From an uncultured Clostridium sp. (GTDB taxonomy: Bacteria > Bacillota > Clostridia > Clostridiales > Clostridiaceae), in the NCBI GenBank assembly GCA_946575275.1, contig CAMNZV010000012.1, forward strand, positions 1-17,381: a stretch of 17,381 bases of DNA, read 5' to 3'. The notes under the pieces were generated by a model. That model did no database searches. It had not been told where the DNA came from and saw only the letters and a list, made by a program, of their open reading frames with translations. This document shows, in pieces, positions 16,091 to 17,381 of this stretch. Position numbers and translations under genes: made by a program. Numbering within the stretch: the stretch's first letter is position 1; the number at the start of each line of letters is the position of its first letter.

Positions 16091-16119
16091 ATTATACTCC
16101 TTTTATAAATCACTTTCAA
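16091..16119 (-). promoter_or_regulatory. Promoter for the dehydrogenase gene, upstream of a terminator
   Basis: Minus-strand -35 TTGAAA (16119-16114), 17-bp spacer and perfect -10 TATAAT (16096-16091), starting 12 bp after the sipW stop. Transcription would begin at about 16084 and meet the hairpin at 16063-16043 after about 20 bases. Confidence 0.65.
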
Positions 16120-16130
16120 ATCATTGTAAT

Positions 16131-16697
16131 TTAATCATCAGATTTTTTATTTTCTCTTAATTTTACTAATTCCTCGTATTCTTCTTTAGATATATTAACA
16201 TTCTTTCTTTTCTTATTTTCATCTGTTAATTCCCAGAATATATAAATTCCAAACAATCCTCCAACTAATATAAGTCCAGATGTTGATGATAAAAATGCCA
16301 TTAAATATCCTATTTTAGATATTTTAAACATGTACTTTCCTTGAACTTGATTGTAGGAAATAGGTTTGTCTGATACATTATTAGCTGTACCTTGAGTTAT
16401 AATTGTATCCCCTTCTATATTTATTATTTGGTGAGTTACATTGCTATTTTCTTCATCCTTATATGTAATAACATCATCTATCTTTAATTTGTCTAATGGA
16501 ACTCTTAAAACTGTTACAAAATCCCCTGGCGAAATAGATGGTTCCATACTTCCTGTTACAATTACATAATTACTAAACTTAACAATATTGTTTATGTTGC
16601 TATTTTTAGAAGATAAATTGCCAATTATTCCAAAACTTATTATAATAACTACTATAATAAAAATTACGTTTTTTACTACATTACATGCCTTCTTCAT
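16131..16697 (-). CDS. sipW: SipW-like type I signal peptidase (ER/archaeal type)
   Basis: Membrane signal peptidase of 188 residues. N-terminal helix at about 8-28, catalytic Ser50 in VTGSMEPSISPGD, His89 in NVTHQI (the ER-type Ser/His signature rather than the bacterial Ser/Lys), Asp110 in VSDKPI, and a second helix at about 130-156 with a charged cytosolic tail. In Firmicutes such enzymes mature particular exported proteins such as TasA-like fibre subunits and camelysin, and are usually encoded beside their substrates. ATG at 16697 follows GGAGG. It is 14 bp downstream of a partial gene for a probable exported protein, which is the likely substrate. Confidence 0.9.
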   Translation of the reverse strand: MKKACNVVKNVIFIIVVIIISFGIIGNLSSKNSNINNIVKFSNYVIVTGSMEPSISPGDFVTVLRVPLDKLKIDDVITYKDEENSNVTHQIINIEGDTIITQGTANNVSDKPISYNQVQGKYMFKISKIGYLMAFLSSTSGLILVGGLFGIYIFWELTDENKKRKNVNISKEEYEELVKLRENKKSDD

Positions 16698-16711
16698 ACA
16701 TTTACCTCCAT

Positions 16712-17381
16712 TTAATTAGTACAAATATATATTTTTTGAGTACTAAAATAATATAACTTACCAGATGAATTAGCTCCGTCCTCAACCTTTATATAGGAAT
16801 TAGTAGTTATTTCATTATCAGTATTAAAAGAATACTTATACCATCCAGCACCCTCATTTACCTTTGATATTGTTCCACCTGTTAATTCTGTTGTAAGACT
16901 ATTTAAATAAAATTTTGGTAGCCCACCTGATTCAAAATTTGACCAATAAGAATCTGTTGTAGGCCTTTCAAAATATATTACTGATCCTAAATCCACATCA
17001 TTACCAGGAGCCCCTTGATAATCTGGATTTTCCGGTTCTGTAAAATTAGTTTCATAATCACTACCATTTCCATCCTCATCCCAATTTGGGTTGTTTTCCT
17101 GAGTCAATTTAGCCCTTATTCTACTGGAAAACTGGATTTTAAAAGAATCAATGTCACCAATATCTTCATATGATTTTAAATATAATTTATATGAAATTTT
17201 GTATCTTGTTCCAGGTTCTAAATTGTCAAATCTCAACGCCTGATTAATTATAGTTCCTTCTCCTACTGTGTTTTTAATCATGTAGTTATTTGCAGCATTT
17301 AAATCAGAAGAACTTAATATTATTGGAGTTGAGCCATCTACATTTGATCCATCTAAATTACATTTTTGTGCAATAAGTTCA
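16712..17381 (-). CDS. Probable surface/exported protein, 5' end outside the window
   Basis: Open from the right window edge for 223 codons to the TAA at 16712, so the true start is beyond the window; the ATG at 17281 is internal. I do not recognise the protein. It is acidic, without membrane helices, rich in Asn, Gly, Ser, Asp and aromatic residues, with alternating hydrophobic strands (YKISYKLYLKSY, KLYYFSTQKIYICTN) that suggest a secreted beta-sandwich or TasA/camelysin-like domain. There is a DG-rich segment at the N-terminal side (NLDGSNVDGS) and NWDEDGNGSDYE later, which could bind calcium. It is directly upstream of sipW (14 bp), implying co-expression and processing by it. The function is unknown. 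Confidence 0.75.
   Translation of the reverse strand, partial: ELIAQKCNLDGSNVDGSTPIILSSSDLNAANNYMIKNTVGEGTIINQALRFDNLEPGTRYKISYKLYLKSYEDIGDIDSFKIQFSSRIRAKLTQENNPNWDEDGNGSDYETNFTEPENPDYQGAPGNDVDLGSVIYFERPTTDSYWSNFESGGLPKFYLNSLTTELTGGTISKVNEGAGWYKYSFNTDNEITTNSYIKVEDGANSSGKLYYFSTQKIYICTN

Noticed and set aside
16064..16130. Riboswitch aptamer before the dehydrogenase
   Set aside because: Only about 20 bases separate the likely transcription start from the terminator stem, too few for known aptamers.
17281..17281. ATG at 17281 as the start of the last gene
   Set aside because: No ribosome site precedes it and the same frame continues open to the window edge with protein-like composition.

Overview
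The window reads as chromosomal DNA of a low-GC Firmicute, most likely Clostridium sensu stricto. The evidence is very AT-rich sequence, AT-ending codons, strong GGAGG-type ribosome binding sites, several GTG/TTG starts, sigma-A promoters with extended -10 (TGnTATAAT) elements, and clostridial-type protein sequences. I see no rRNA, tRNA, CRISPR array, phage gene or insertion sequence. Nineteen protein genes are supported, two of them cut by the window edges. The species is not determined.

Layout. 1-4663 is a leftward block: gdhA (glutamate dehydrogenase, missing only its last few codons), a rhomboid intramembrane protease, oligoendopeptidase F, and a small uncharacterised acidic protein translationally coupled to pepF. 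4664-4826 is a divergent promoter region with a dyad. Rightward from it come a small membrane-anchored protein, then the zinc-type ABC transporter pair znuC-znuB behind a 15-bp 7-1-7 palindrome that overlaps the promoter. A Fur-family regulator (probably Zur) converges on znuB and shares a terminator hairpin with it. Leftward ldh lies upstream of the regulator. A DEDDh exonuclease runs rightward from 8328.

9003-12680 is leftward: an Rpn-family nuclease gene that looks internally deleted, a nitroreductase-ferritin operon, and a membrane-bound GGDEF diguanylate cyclase. Divergent from the cyclase is aguA-aguB, which converts agmatine to putrescine via N-carbamoylputrescine. Convergent with that is a glycerol-dehydrogenase-like iron-type alcohol dehydrogenase, whose own promoter lies upstream of an intrinsic terminator hairpin, so its leader may be attenuated. 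The right edge carries a SipW-like signal peptidase directly downstream of a truncated gene for what looks like a surface protein. This resembles known SipW/TasA-type export cassettes but with a substrate I do not recognise.

Functional themes are amino-acid and peptide catabolism (gdhA, pepF, agu), metal and redox homeostasis (znuCB, Fur-family regulator, ferritin, nitroreductase), fermentation (ldh, alcohol dehydrogenase), and surface or lifestyle switching (diguanylate cyclase, rhomboid, SipW cassette). No clearly novel multi-gene system is evident. The best leads are the SipW-linked unknown protein, the cysteine-substituted Walker A of ZnuC with its putative Zur box, the deleted Rpn gene, and the promoter-terminator-gene order before the dehydrogenase.
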